From the NCBI GenBank assembly GCA_903928955.1, contig CAIYTD010000354.1, forward strand, positions 1 to 13,244: a stretch of 13,244 nucleotides of DNA, read 5' to 3'. Below, one piece after another: positions 1 to 6,844 of the stretch. The stretch's first letter is position 1, and the number at the start of each line of letters is the position of its first letter. A program made the position numbers and the translations under genes. The notes beneath the pieces were generated by a model that was not told where the DNA came from, did not search any database, and worked only from the letters and a program-made list of their open reading frames with translations. The DNA is from Oligoflexia bacterium. Lineage in GTDB: Bacteria > Bdellovibrionota > UBA1018.

Positions 1-38
1 AATAATTACAGCAATTTAAAATAAAAAAACTTTTTAAT

Positions 39-67
39 TTGACATCCCGCTTTTCTTAAGTTAAGTA
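39..67 (+). promoter_or_regulatory. Possible promoter of the LRR/kelch gene
   Basis: A perfect -35 hexamer, TTGACA, lies at 39-44. Seventeen bases further on, TAAGTA at 62-67 is only a weak -10 match. The surroundings are very AT-rich, which raises the chance of such matches. The gene's ribosome binding site AGGAAG is about seven bases before the ATG at 110. The -35 is clear; its use is inferred. Confidence 0.35.
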
Positions 68-109
68 TTTTTTATTTAAAAATAATCTAATTGATATAGG
101 AAGCGGTTC

Positions 110-3100
110 ATGAGTTATTATAGTTGTTTTTTCGGACTTACAAGGTTTTTTAGTTTCATAGTGTTGCTCAGTTTTACTGCACCAGTCAATGCAGCCCTCA
201 TCCCTATTGTCAAAGGGATGAACGCTAGCATGGGTGAAGGGTATCTACCTAAGGAAGACGCTTTTAAAGGTTTGTGCGTTACAGGAACAACTGGACAGAT
301 CCCTTCCAATATTGATTCAAGCTTTGATTTTACTGCGACTGTATCTAAGGAGCAGATGGCGGAAGAATTAGGAATTGATCTCAAAGGAAGCGCTCAATTT
401 GGGGTTACAAAAGCAAGCATGGCAGCTAAATTCCTAAAAACATCGATGTCGGATGCTTATTCAATTTCTGCGATGTATACAGGAACTTATAGTTTTCACG
501 ATGAAGGATTTACAACTGAACCAACCTTAACTCCTAGGGCACTTCAATTGACAAGTCCAATCTCTATTGGGAGAGGAATCGATAATCCAAAAATATGGGA
601 AAACACCTGTGGTCAGGAATTTGTCAATCGCCGTGAGTTTGGAGCAAAGCTATTTTTCTCCATTCGTATTGATTTTAAATCGGAAGAAGAAAAACAAGCC
701 CTTGCAGCAAGTTTCAGCTTGAGCGCTCCTTTAGTGACCGCTGAAGCTTCTGTAAACACAGCCTCCTCAAAAACAAGTAAAGAAACACGAATTACCGTAT
801 CTGCTTTACAGATAGGGGGTGACGTCAGTCAGATTACGCGGATTTTTGGAAATGGTACCACAACTCCAGGTAACGATGGTGCGACAGCAGTTGTTAGTTG
901 TTCCATGGGTGATTTTAATGAATGTAGAACAGTCTTAGGTAATGCCGTAAGGTATGCTACTAATATTGACACTGGGTTTCCTTCTCAACTGACCACAAGA
1001 GCTAATCAAGCATTACTGAGAGTGCACACGAAGCCCTATGAACAAATGTTTGTTTACAATATGCATACTGCTGAAACAATGCTTGCTTATGAAAATGCAC
1101 GTAACAAATTGATTCAACTTTTTCATAAAAACTACGATTTATCCATTCGTACTTCTCGCCTGGCCAACCCCAATGAGCGCATTTTGAGACTGAGTCCAAG
1201 ACAAGAGCGGATAATTACAGACACTGATCTGGCTATTTCCAGAAATATCGCCAAACTCACTCAAGCGAACGCCGAGTGTTTTCAAACTCCAAGTAAATGC
1301 ATCTCTCATCTAGCTATTTTACAGGGAGAACGTATTGTAAAACCTTTTAATTATTTCAATCCCATGCGCTTGATGCGTTGGGCTCGATCCTCCGGCGCAC
1401 AGCAAGAGAGTGATGCTTCAGAGCAACCTACAGGCGAAAAACAATTAGAAGAAATTGATGAAAGCGTTTTAATGATTCGCCCTGAAACTTTTGCTCAGTA
1501 TTGTGATTTCTGGAAGTCTATTGTAGCAAATGCTACACAGAAAGAGACTATAAAATCGCTGATTGCAAAAGCAAAATCCATTGAGTCCGAGCCATTTGCA
1601 ACAAACACTGATCAATGTGCAGTAGCAGAAAATATATTAAGTCATAGAACTGGCTTAAATCTTACTGCTGAGCAGTTAAAAGATCCTGATTCTGCTGAGG
1701 TCGAAGCAACATTTACCACTTCGATTTCCGACTTAAAGATTTTATCAGTATTGACTCAGCTCGAAACACTGAATCTCAGTGGCAATGCGATTGCTGATAT
1801 CTCACCCTTGCAGCACTTAACAAACTTAAGAAAACTCAACCTCAGTAATAATGAGATTGCAGACGTTAATGCATTGATTCATTTACCCAATTTAGTTGAG
1901 CTAGATCTGAGTGGAAATGGAAATAGATTAAGAGATGTCGCTGGATTGGCTCTTCATCCCGCGTTAACTCGGCTCAATTTAGCGAATAATTGGGCAGGAA
2001 TTCAATGTCCATTTGCGGATCCTACTCGATGTACCTTGGTTGTACCAGGAGCTGGAACATCTTTTGCTGCACTAGAAACAGGCCTTCATCAGGGCCGAGC
2101 TCACCATGTGGCGTTTCCCCTACATGGAGATCGAGTACTAGTCATGGGTGGGAGTCGGTATAAACCTATTTGTGAATGTAGTAACGGCAATTATACTATC
2201 ACAGGAAACCTAACTGCTGTAACTAATTCATATTGTTTGCAATCAGAAATCTACGATTATGGGAATGATACGTGTACACCTTTGCCAGGATTAGATGTAG
2301 GAACTCATCATTCAGCAGGTGTTGTACTCAATGATGGTCGAGTTCTTCTTACTGGTGGCTTTGGAACTGCTATTGAACAGAGTCCATACTGTAAGGACAC
2401 TCTGAGTGTTGCAATGTTCACGGAAAAAGGCATGCAAAATGCGATTACTTATAATCCAGCCACTCAGGCAGTCGATCATTTACAATTAATTGTGCCCAGA
2501 GCAATGCACACAGCTACAAAATTAAATGATGGAAATGTGTTAATTGTAGGCGGATCAAAAATAATACTTCATCCACGGCCTGCTATCCCGTCAATGTTAT
2601 CAATGTTATCGATGTTTTGTGGCAAAGCGCCGATAAGTGTCAAATATGGATTAGCTTCTGCTGAAATTTTTGATCCAAATACGAATGCATTTACTCCAGT
2701 AGCAGAAACACTAAGGAGACCTCGAGCAGGGCATACTGCTACATTGCTTTCTGATGGCAATGTTTTATTAACAGGAGGTAGAGCAGAGAATGAAATCTTG
2801 CGAGATGCGATTCTTTATGACTCTCTGAGTGGACGGTTTCAGGCCTTGAGAGCACAAATGAGTGCAAGTCGTTATGCTCATCAAGCCACATTGCTTACCA
2901 AAGGATCATTGGCAGGTAAAGTTCTGATCACGGGGGGATACTCTCAAATCGGTCCCGATATTTATGAAGGGATTCGGGACGCTCATAATCCTTTGCAAGA
3001 AGCGGAGCTTTATGATCCAGTGAGTAAAGCATTTGAACCGATCCACGCCCAGATGATTTCAGCAAGAGCTGAGCATACAGCAACACTTTTGGAAGATGGA

Positions 3101-3415
3101 AATGTACTTCTTGCAGCGGGAATTGGAGCTCCAGCAGAAATTGGAAAAAATTCGGAAGCTCAAAGATCAGCAGAATTATTCGATCTCGCTACAAATAGTT
3201 TTATTTCTATTCCAATGGATATGAATCAATGTAGAGCAGGGCATACCGCAACCCCATTATCTAGCACTCGAGTACTCATGATTGGCGGACACCATGAGTG
3301 CAAGTTTTGGGATACTTCGATTATGACAAAGGATGGACGGGCAATTTATCCGCCTCAAGACGTTAATATAGGTGAATTGATAGGCTCTAAATGTGAGCTT
3401 TTTGATTACCGATAG
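110..3415 (+). CDS. Secreted LRR and kelch-repeat protein with possible MACPF-like N-terminal domain
   Basis: A 1101-residue protein beginning with a signal peptide: a hydrophobic stretch at about 10-22 and a likely cleavage after VNA at residue 28. Residues 35-240 resemble a membrane-attack-complex/perforin domain: CGQEFV at 167-172 is followed by FGAKLFFSIRIDF and a Ser/Thr-rich region with a GGD motif. That assignment is tentative. Residues about 537-632 form four or five SDS22/internalin-type leucine-rich repeats (for example LETLNLSGNAIADISPL). Residues about 644-1064 carry seven kelch motifs of the type GHTATLLSDGNVLLTGG, enough for one seven-bladed beta-propeller. The many cysteines suit an exported protein. 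AGGAAG precedes the ATG at good spacing. The likely role is binding to host or surface targets, with possible pore formation; this is inferred from the domains. No neighbour on the plus strand continues the unit. Confidence 0.85.
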   Translation: MSYYSCFFGLTRFFSFIVLLSFTAPVNAALIPIVKGMNASMGEGYLPKEDAFKGLCVTGTTGQIPSNIDSSFDFTATVSKEQMAEELGIDLKGSAQFGVTKASMAAKFLKTSMSDAYSISAMYTGTYSFHDEGFTTEPTLTPRALQLTSPISIGRGIDNPKIWENTCGQEFVNRREFGAKLFFSIRIDFKSEEEKQALAASFSLSAPLVTAEASVNTASSKTSKETRITVSALQIGGDVSQITRIFGNGTTTPGNDGATAVVSCSMGDFNECRTVLGNAVRYATNIDTGFPSQLTTRANQALLRVHTKPYEQMFVYNMHTAETMLAYENARNKLIQLFHKNYDLSIRTSRLANPNERILRLSPRQERIITDTDLAISRNIAKLTQANAECFQTPSKCISHLAILQGERIVKPFNYFNPMRLMRWARSSGAQQESDASEQPTGEKQLEEIDESVLMIRPETFAQYCDFWKSIVANATQKETIKSLIAKAKSIESEPFATNTDQCAVAENILSHRTGLNLTAEQLKDPDSAEVEATFTTSISDLKILSVLTQLETLNLSGNAIADISPLQHLTNLRKLNLSNNEIADVNALIHLPNLVELDLSGNGNRLRDVAGLALHPALTRLNLANNWAGIQCPFADPTRCTLVVPGAGTSFAALETGLHQGRAHHVAFPLHGDRVLVMGGSRYKPICECSNGNYTITGNLTAVTNSYCLQSEIYDYGNDTCTPLPGLDVGTHHSAGVVLNDGRVLLTGGFGTAIEQSPYCKDTLSVAMFTEKGMQNAITYNPATQAVDHLQLIVPRAMHTATKLNDGNVLIVGGSKIILHPRPAIPSMLSMLSMFCGKAPISVKYGLASAEIFDPNTNAFTPVAETLRRPRAGHTATLLSDGNVLLTGGRAENEILRDAILYDSLSGRFQALRAQMSASRYAHQATLLTKGSLAGKVLITGGYSQIGPDIYEGIRDAHNPLQEAELYDPVSKAFEPIHAQMISARAEHTATLLEDGNVLLAAGIGAPAEIGKNSEAQRSAELFDLATNSFISIPMDMNQCRAGHTATPLSSTRVLMIGGHHECKFWDTSIMTKDGRAIYPPQDVNIGELIGSKCELFDYR
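2591..2617 (+). repeat. Nine-base in-frame tandem repeat
   Basis: The unit TCAATGTTA occurs twice in direct succession, followed by a third copy with two changes (TCGATGTTT). It encodes SML-SML-SMF between two kelch blades. Copy-number change would add or remove three residues without shifting the frame. Confidence 0.7.
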
Positions 3416-3427
3416 ACGAAAAGATAT

Positions 3428-3469
3428 AGGTCAGAGGGGTCGGGATTTTAAGCTCGACCCCTCTGACCT
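3428..3469. repeat. Perfect 15-bp inverted repeat, possible terminator or mobile palindrome
   Basis: AGGTCAGAGGGGTCG at 3428-3442 is the exact reverse complement of 3455-3469, with a 12-base loop. It starts 13 bases after the stop codon of the LRR/kelch gene. There is no T-tract on the plus strand and only TTTT on the minus strand, so it is a poor textbook terminator. The GC-rich arms stand out from the AT-rich surroundings, as palindromic elements of the REP type do. It may still stabilise or end the upstream mRNA. Confidence 0.6.
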
Positions 3470-3509
3470 CATATAAAAAGCCGAGACATTCTAAAATAAA
3501 TATCTCAGC

Positions 3510-3659
3510 TTAAATCCCGTCAACAAAAGATTTGATACTAATATCTTCGTCAATCTCAAGCCAATGGATCCCATAGCCGCCAGGAGAAATCTCTATCTTG
3601 CTCCGTTGAGCTTCTGTTGCATGCATCAGTCGTGAAAACCACGCAATAGGAATTGACAT
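3510..3659 (-). pseudogene. DUF2442 family protein, C-terminal remnant
   Basis: This reading frame of 49 residues begins MSIPIAWFSRLMHATEAQR and ends with GGYGIHWLEIDEDISIKSF. As recalled, DUF2442 proteins share the pattern PLAWFPRLxxAT..R and GIHWPEIDEDLSVxGLL and are about 75-90 residues long, so the N-terminal half is missing. It follows directly on the DUF4160 remnant in another frame, as if a deletion had fused the two genes. DUF4160-DUF2442 pairs are a known small bicistronic arrangement, often suspected of toxin-antitoxin function. I infer that both are dead here. Confidence 0.7.
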
Positions 3660-3867
3660 CCAAAAATAAAGTAACTTTGCTTTTTATTATTTCTAATGCC
3701 TGGCGCTGATCTCGTGGAGAAAGATTATAAGAGAACTCAATTATTAATGATGGAATTCATATCTTCATTTCTCCTCATATACGGCTAAGATGAATGTGCG
3801 AGGGTTCATCGCCTTCATTAGAATAGAAGTAAAAACGAAATCCGTTTTCACGATGAATAGTGGGCAT
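3660..3867 (-). pseudogene. DUF4160 family protein, broken by two in-frame TGA codons
   Basis: From the ATG at 3867 the frame reads MPTIHRENGFRFYFYSNEGD and then EPSHIHLSRI, a very typical DUF4160 start. It then meets TGA at 3777-3775, continues GEMKI, meets TGA at 3759-3757, and continues IPSLIIEFSYNLSPRDQRQ and on to EIIKSK, the typical DUF4160 C-terminus. Both stops are in frame and no bases are lost between them. The second TGA sits where the family usually has Trp (KFW or KIW), so TGG to TGA is a simple explanation. After about 3660 the frame no longer resembles the family and the DUF2442 remnant begins in another frame. Confidence 0.7.
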
Positions 3868-3936
3868 GAATATCTCTTTCTCATTTTTAATCAAGATTGA
3901 AATAAAATTTTAAGCCCATGATCGGCCATCCTAAGG

Positions 3937-4137
3937 CTATAAACTATTTTTCACAAACTTTGTTTCTAAATGCTGAAACCTACTCTCAGTCTTCCAATCG
4001 TTAACCACAAAAAAAGCGTGTATCACTCCTGGAATCCAAAAAAAGAGTGTGAGCAAAAAATTAAACATCGCCTGAAAAATTTTCCCAGTCAATAAGACGG
4101 CAAACGGAGGTAAAAAAATACATAAAATAGACCTCAT
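3937..4137 (-). CDS. YqaE/Pmp3 family small membrane protein
   Basis: A 66-residue protein with two hydrophobic segments. The family pattern is clear: LPPFAVLLTGK, then FLLTLFFWIPGVIHAFFVV, matching the LPP...G and PGxIHAxY/F signature of the Pmp3/UPF0057 family. Members are small inner-membrane proteolipids linked to membrane potential and salt or stress tolerance in plants, fungi and bacteria. The C-terminal tail of about 20 residues (WKTESRFQHLETKFVKN) is longer than in the shortest members. The ATG overlaps the stop of the peroxiredoxin gene as ATGA, so translation is probably coupled. It is the last gene of the five-gene unit; no strong terminator is seen behind it. Confidence 0.85.
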   Translation of the reverse strand: MRSILCIFLPPFAVLLTGKIFQAMFNFLLTLFFWIPGVIHAFFVVNDWKTESRFQHLETKFVKNSL

Positions 4138-4616
4138 GCATTTTCCTTAGGAGGAGGAGTCGAGGCTGCTTTCTGAATATCTTCCAAAACCTCTTGAACA
4201 TGAGTAGTGGGGTTCACGTCAGAATAAATTTTAATAATCTTTTGTTCAGGACTGATTAAAACGCTTTCTCGTTTTGTCAGCCCAAGAAGTGGAATGCTTC
4301 CGATCCCAAATGATTCAGCTAATTTTCCGCCTGGATCTACCAAAAGATCAAACGGTAACTGATATTTTTTCTTAAACTCAAGATGACTCGCTTGATCTTG
4401 TGTAGAAGCACCTAAAATGACGGTATTGCATTCCTTGAGCTGGGAGAATTCGTCCCGAAAACTGCAGGCTTGCTTCGTACAACCTGGAGTATCATCTTTG
4501 GGGTAAAAATAAATAAGGACAAATCTGCCCTTGTAATCCGAAAGGCGGACCATTTTTCCATCCTGGTTAGTGCTGGTAAAACTTCGAGCTTTATCGTTAA
4601 CTTTGAATGTAATCAC
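4134..4616 (-). CDS. bcp: Bcp/AhpC-TSA family peroxiredoxin (thiol peroxidase)
   Basis: A 160-residue thioredoxin-fold peroxidase that reduces hydrogen peroxide and organic hydroperoxides in the cytoplasm using thiol donors. The active-site segment YFYPKDDTPGCTKQACSFRD holds the peroxidatic Cys46 and, five residues on, Cys51, the arrangement of atypical two-cysteine Bcp enzymes. Arg116 may be the conserved active-site arginine. Length and order fit the family (about 150 residues), with a Pro-rich tail (STPPPKENA). The start is GTG at 4616, preceded by AAGG about six bases upstream. It lies 24 bases after the TraM-like gene and overlaps the Pmp3 gene by four bases, so it seems to share the transfer-type operon. 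This is an unusual place for a housekeeping antioxidant enzyme. Confidence 0.9.
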   Translation of the reverse strand: MITFKVNDKARSFTSTNQDGKMVRLSDYKGRFVLIYFYPKDDTPGCTKQACSFRDEFSQLKECNTVILGASTQDQASHLEFKKKYQLPFDLLVDPGGKLAESFGIGSIPLLGLTKRESVLISPEQKIIKIYSDVNPTTHVQEVLEDIQKAASTPPPKENA

Positions 4617-4640
4617 TGCAACCTTTTATAAAAAATAGAT

Positions 4641-5309
4641 CTAACCTGAGCCGTGGGGACGCTTTCGAATAGTATGCGTTTCCGAAGCTCGTTGATCGAG
4701 AGAAGTTTGAAGACTATACCAAGCGTAAGTAAAAATTGCTCCTGAAATAGAAAATGCTGCAACCCAAGGAATCCACCATCGGGCTTTGCGAAGTACATGC
4801 ACCATATTCTGAGTAACCTGAGCAAGACCCATTAACTGAGTGCGAGTCACCTCCAGTTTCTCATTCATGGCAGTAATCGGTTGAATCGAGGAATCATGAA
4901 TGGATCGGTTCAACCGATCAGAAATAGACTTTACGTCAACCACTTGTGCAGCATTTTGGAGGGCTAAGGTAGTCTTCTCAAGGCCCTTTAAAGTGGCCCT
5001 TGCTGTGGCATTGATCTGCTCAATTGCCTGTGCTCCAGTGACTGCCTGGGCTGTTGCAGCGTCCAGTAATTTCCTCGTTTCAGCAAGAATAGCTAACTGC
5101 TCTTCTCTGAATTTTGTACGCTCCATCGCTAGTTCGCCTGGAACCTGCCGAGTGACGGTCGCCACTACTCCCAATACTTCCATGAGATTAAAAATCTCAT
5201 CCTCTGGAGGAATCGATTTCAAATGTGCTAGAGATCTCCAGTAATCAGCTTTCAAATCCTCAGGAACCCAAACGGACAGGCGATCAAAATTACTTTTCTT
5301 TTCATCCAT
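4641..5309 (-). CDS. TraM-like membrane-anchored plasmid transfer protein
   Basis: A 222-residue protein with a soluble N-terminus (PPEDEIFNLMEVLGVVATV at about 34-52), a long Ala/Gln/Thr-rich helical and probably coiled-coil region at about 65-175, and one transmembrane segment near the C-terminus (about 178-200, WWIPWVAAFSISGAIFTYAW), with a short basic tail. Third place after a TraK-like and a ParA-like gene, plus this helical-then-anchor plan, matches TraM of IncP-type plasmids (TraK-TraL-TraM). It is longer than the roughly 145 residues recalled for RP4 TraM. GGGAG lies at good spacing before the ATG, 20 bases after the ParA gene. StbC-like or a generic membrane tether are alternatives; the function is inferred mainly from context. 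Confidence 0.55.
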   Translation of the reverse strand: MDEKKSNFDRLSVWVPEDLKADYWRSLAHLKSIPPEDEIFNLMEVLGVVATVTRQVPGELAMERTKFREEQLAILAETRKLLDAATAQAVTGAQAIEQINATARATLKGLEKTTLALQNAAQVVDVKSISDRLNRSIHDSSIQPITAMNEKLEVTRTQLMGLAQVTQNMVHVLRKARWWIPWVAAFSISGAIFTYAWYSLQTSLDQRASETHTIRKRPHGSG

Positions 5310-5329
5310 GAGCTCTCCCTTTCTCCACT

Positions 5330-6061
5330 CTATCCAAGAAAAAGCTGTTGCACTCGATCAAACTCAGAGTTCATTTTTCTTCTATAAGACTGCACTCGAA
5401 TCACTGAGCTTACTCTTGAAAGCTCTGGGATATGAGAAGCCTTTCTCTCGGCAACAGACTGGAGTGTTAAACCATGGGTTCTCATTAAATTTTGAATCTC
5501 AGGAATCCTCGATTCCATGCTGATGACTTCAGGCTGAAAGATTTCCCTAAATTTTTTAGCAGCAGCCGACTCCTCTGACCAGAGCTTAAAAGTAGCTTGA
5601 TGGTTTTCACCAGAATTCAGAACAATCAAATATTTCACGCGTTTTTGGAGTTTCTCAGCCCACTGGAGTATGCTTTCAAGACTTGCTGGATCGGGTGTTA
5701 AAACACCTACCGCAACAAACTCTACGTTTAATTCTTTCACAGCTTCATACATCGAATCAAACCACTCATGGGTGACTTGGCCACTGGATGCGCCCATGTC
5801 TGCAAATAAAATAGAGTGTTGATCAATATGATCTAAAAGAACATCTAAACCCCTACCACCATGAATGCTGAGCTTCTTGGAAATTTCTGGGAAAAAATGA
5901 ACTAAACTCCCTTTCGTCTTATTCTCTGTATCTAAATCCAAAATGGCAGTAGGCAGCCCTTTTGAGAGATACCACTCCACCAATGATGAAATAAGTGTCG
6001 TTTTCCCTACTCCACCTTTACCACCCATTGAAAATACAATTTTTTTCTGTTTCACTTTCAT
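5330..6061 (-). CDS. ParA/MinD-type ATPase, TraL/StbB-like
   Basis: A 243-residue P-loop ATPase of the ParA superfamily. The deviant Walker A motif GGKGGVGKT (residues 13-21, with the signature Lys15) lies near the N-terminus. LDLDTENKTKG follows, and LFADMGASSG carries the Walker B-type Asp88. There is no N-terminal helix-turn-helix, as in short ParA, TraL and StbB proteins. I chose ATG 6061 because AAGGAAA lies six bases before it and overlaps the stop of the upstream gene. An upstream TTG at 6100 would add 13 residues but has no such site. Its place between a small DNA-binding protein and a membrane-anchored protein suggests plasmid positioning or transfer rather than a classical parAB pair; no ParB is seen. 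Confidence 0.85.
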   Translation of the reverse strand: MKVKQKKIVFSMGGKGGVGKTTLISSLVEWYLSKGLPTAILDLDTENKTKGSLVHFFPEISKKLSIHGGRGLDVLLDHIDQHSILFADMGASSGQVTHEWFDSMYEAVKELNVEFVAVGVLTPDPASLESILQWAEKLQKRVKYLIVLNSGENHQATFKLWSEESAAAKKFREIFQPEVISMESRIPEIQNLMRTHGLTLQSVAERKASHIPELSRVSSVIRVQSYRRKMNSEFDRVQQLFLG

Positions 6062-6074
6062 ACAACTTTCCTTT

Positions 6075-6413
6075 TCATTCAAAAAGACCCTTATATTCAA
6101 ATAGTGTTACTTTCTCAGGCGGATTCGCTGTGCTGGAAGCTCCTTCAGCATTCTCAGTTTTTGGATCCTTTTTTTGAAAGCCCATGCTTTTCTTACGGGG
6201 ACTAGATTTTTTTGATGCCCCGTTTTTGAGCGCCCAATATTGAGTAAGCCACGTCACACTGACTTGAATCCCTTCCTTTTGAAAGAAGTCGGCAATTTCC
6301 CGAAACGTCCAATGTTTCTTTCTGAGCGTGGCAATGACCTCGTAATGAGGATCCAGTACGCTGCGGGTTCCCTTATCCGGTTGTTGTTGCGCTTTTTCTA
6401 AAAGATGACTCAT
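6075..6413 (-). CDS. TraK/StbA-like DNA-binding protein
   Basis: A 112-residue basic protein. Residues about 20-62 read like a helix-turn-helix (YEVIATLRKKHWTFREIADF, then the GIQVSVTWLTQYW segment), followed by a Lys/Ser/Pro-rich linker and a short conserved-looking tail (VTLFEYKGLFE). This plan, an I..L...G/HWTFxxI..F..EG..VS...L..Y module with a disordered basic linker, matches RP4 TraK, the oriT-binding protein, and similar mobilisation proteins. It opens the operon and faces the repeat-rich region 6452-6644, its likely binding target and autoregulatory site. The start codon has only a weak ribosome binding site (GGTGA). The TraK assignment rests on architecture and gene order, not on close identity. 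Confidence 0.6.
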   Translation of the reverse strand: MSHLLEKAQQQPDKGTRSVLDPHYEVIATLRKKHWTFREIADFFQKEGIQVSVTWLTQYWALKNGASKKSSPRKKSMGFQKKDPKTENAEGASSTANPPEKVTLFEYKGLFE

Positions 6414-6446
6414 GCTTTCACCATTTGTTGACAGTTAAATACCAGT

Positions 6447-6452
6447 ATTTTA
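6447..6452 (-). promoter_or_regulatory. Candidate -10 box of the TraK-like operon
   Basis: On the minus strand TAAAAT (five of six matches to TATAAT) lies about 35 bases before the ATG at 6413 and directly touches the inverted repeat at 6452-6486. A protein bound to that repeat would cover the promoter. No good -35 box is visible. Confidence 0.35.
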
Positions 6453-6486
6453 CGTTATTTACAATTACTATTATTGTAAATAACGT
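6452..6486. repeat. 14-bp perfect inverted repeat (probable operator)
   Basis: ACGTTATTTACAAT at 6452-6465 is mirrored exactly at 6473-6486 across a seven-base spacer. It lies in the upstream region of the TraK-like operon. The same 14-mer recurs with few changes further upstream, which points to a protein binding site rather than a terminator. Confidence 0.65.
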
Positions 6487-6505
6487 TTTTCATACCATAT
6501 TTTTT

Positions 6506-6644
6506 GCGTTAATTGCAATGATTAATAAGTATTATGCGTTATTGTAGATTTATGTCAGATTTTTTGTTTTAAAATGAAATGATAGACAGTTATTTTACAT
6601 ATTTTTTAACGTTAATAAAAAGTTATAATAACGTTATTTACGAT
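6506..6644 (+). repeat. Iteron-like direct repeats of the ACGTTATTTACAAT type
   Basis: Variants of the motif in the neighbouring inverted repeat occur at 6506-6519 (GCGTTAATTGCAAT, three changes), about 6535-6548 (GCGTTATTGTAGAT, looser) and 6631-6644 (ACGTTATTTACGAT, one change). AACGTTAATAAA at about 6609-6620 shares the core. All lie in a strongly AT-rich stretch upstream of the TraK-like gene. R388 StbA and RP4 TraK are known to bind repeats or sites upstream of their own operons, so these are candidate binding sites. An origin or centromere is an alternative. Confidence 0.5.
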
Positions 6645-6724
6645 TGTTTCACGGGTTTCGCTTTAGGCCTAAGCTATGTTAGGGGAGATGTCTGTATGCT
6701 TTAATAGCGATTTGAAAAATCGCT

Positions 6725-6768
6725 TGCTGCTGTCGACCGGACACGCAGTGTTCGTGGCGGCAGCAGCA
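6725..6768. repeat. Long stem-loop with nested stem
   Basis: TGCTGCTGTCG (6725-6735) pairs with 6758-6768 over 11 positions, one of them G-T. Inside it CGGACAC (6738-6744) pairs with 6748-6754, again with one G-T, across a three-base loop. It is more GC-rich than its surroundings. Such nested pairing is unlikely by chance and could act as single-stranded DNA during transfer or as RNA. Confidence 0.55.
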
Positions 6769-6822
6769 CTTCTCCAAGCTACTCAAATAGGGAATATAGG
6801 GATAGGGCAAGGACTGCACTTT

Positions 6823-6844
6823 CAGCAATTCTTTAGAATTGCTG
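6823..6844. repeat. Perfect 10-bp hairpin with two-base loop
   Basis: CAGCAATTCT (6823-6832) and AGAATTGCTG (6835-6844) are exact reverse complements separated by TT. No T-tract follows on either strand, so it is not an intrinsic terminator. Its position in the candidate transfer region suggests a recognition hairpin. Confidence 0.6.

Noticed and set aside
3660..3867. Alternative genetic code with TGA read as Trp
   Set aside because: The HTH gene, the TraK-like gene and the toxin and peroxiredoxin genes all end with TGA at sensible places, so two nonsense mutations in a dead gene explain the remnant better.
4900..5244. Plus-strand frame of 114 codons opposite the TraM-like gene
   Set aside because: It lies entirely within the opposite strand of a well-supported gene and has no ribosome binding site or family resemblance.
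6062..6100. Upstream TTG start of the ParA-type gene
   Set aside because: ATG 6061 has a good AAGGAAA site and standard ParA spacing to the Walker A motif; the extension would be 13 unusual residues.
6815..6831. RP4-type nic site on the minus strand next to the ten-base hairpin
   Set aside because: AGTCCTTGCCC has an extra T compared with the remembered ATCCTGCCC core and no relaxase is present; resemblance alone is not enough.
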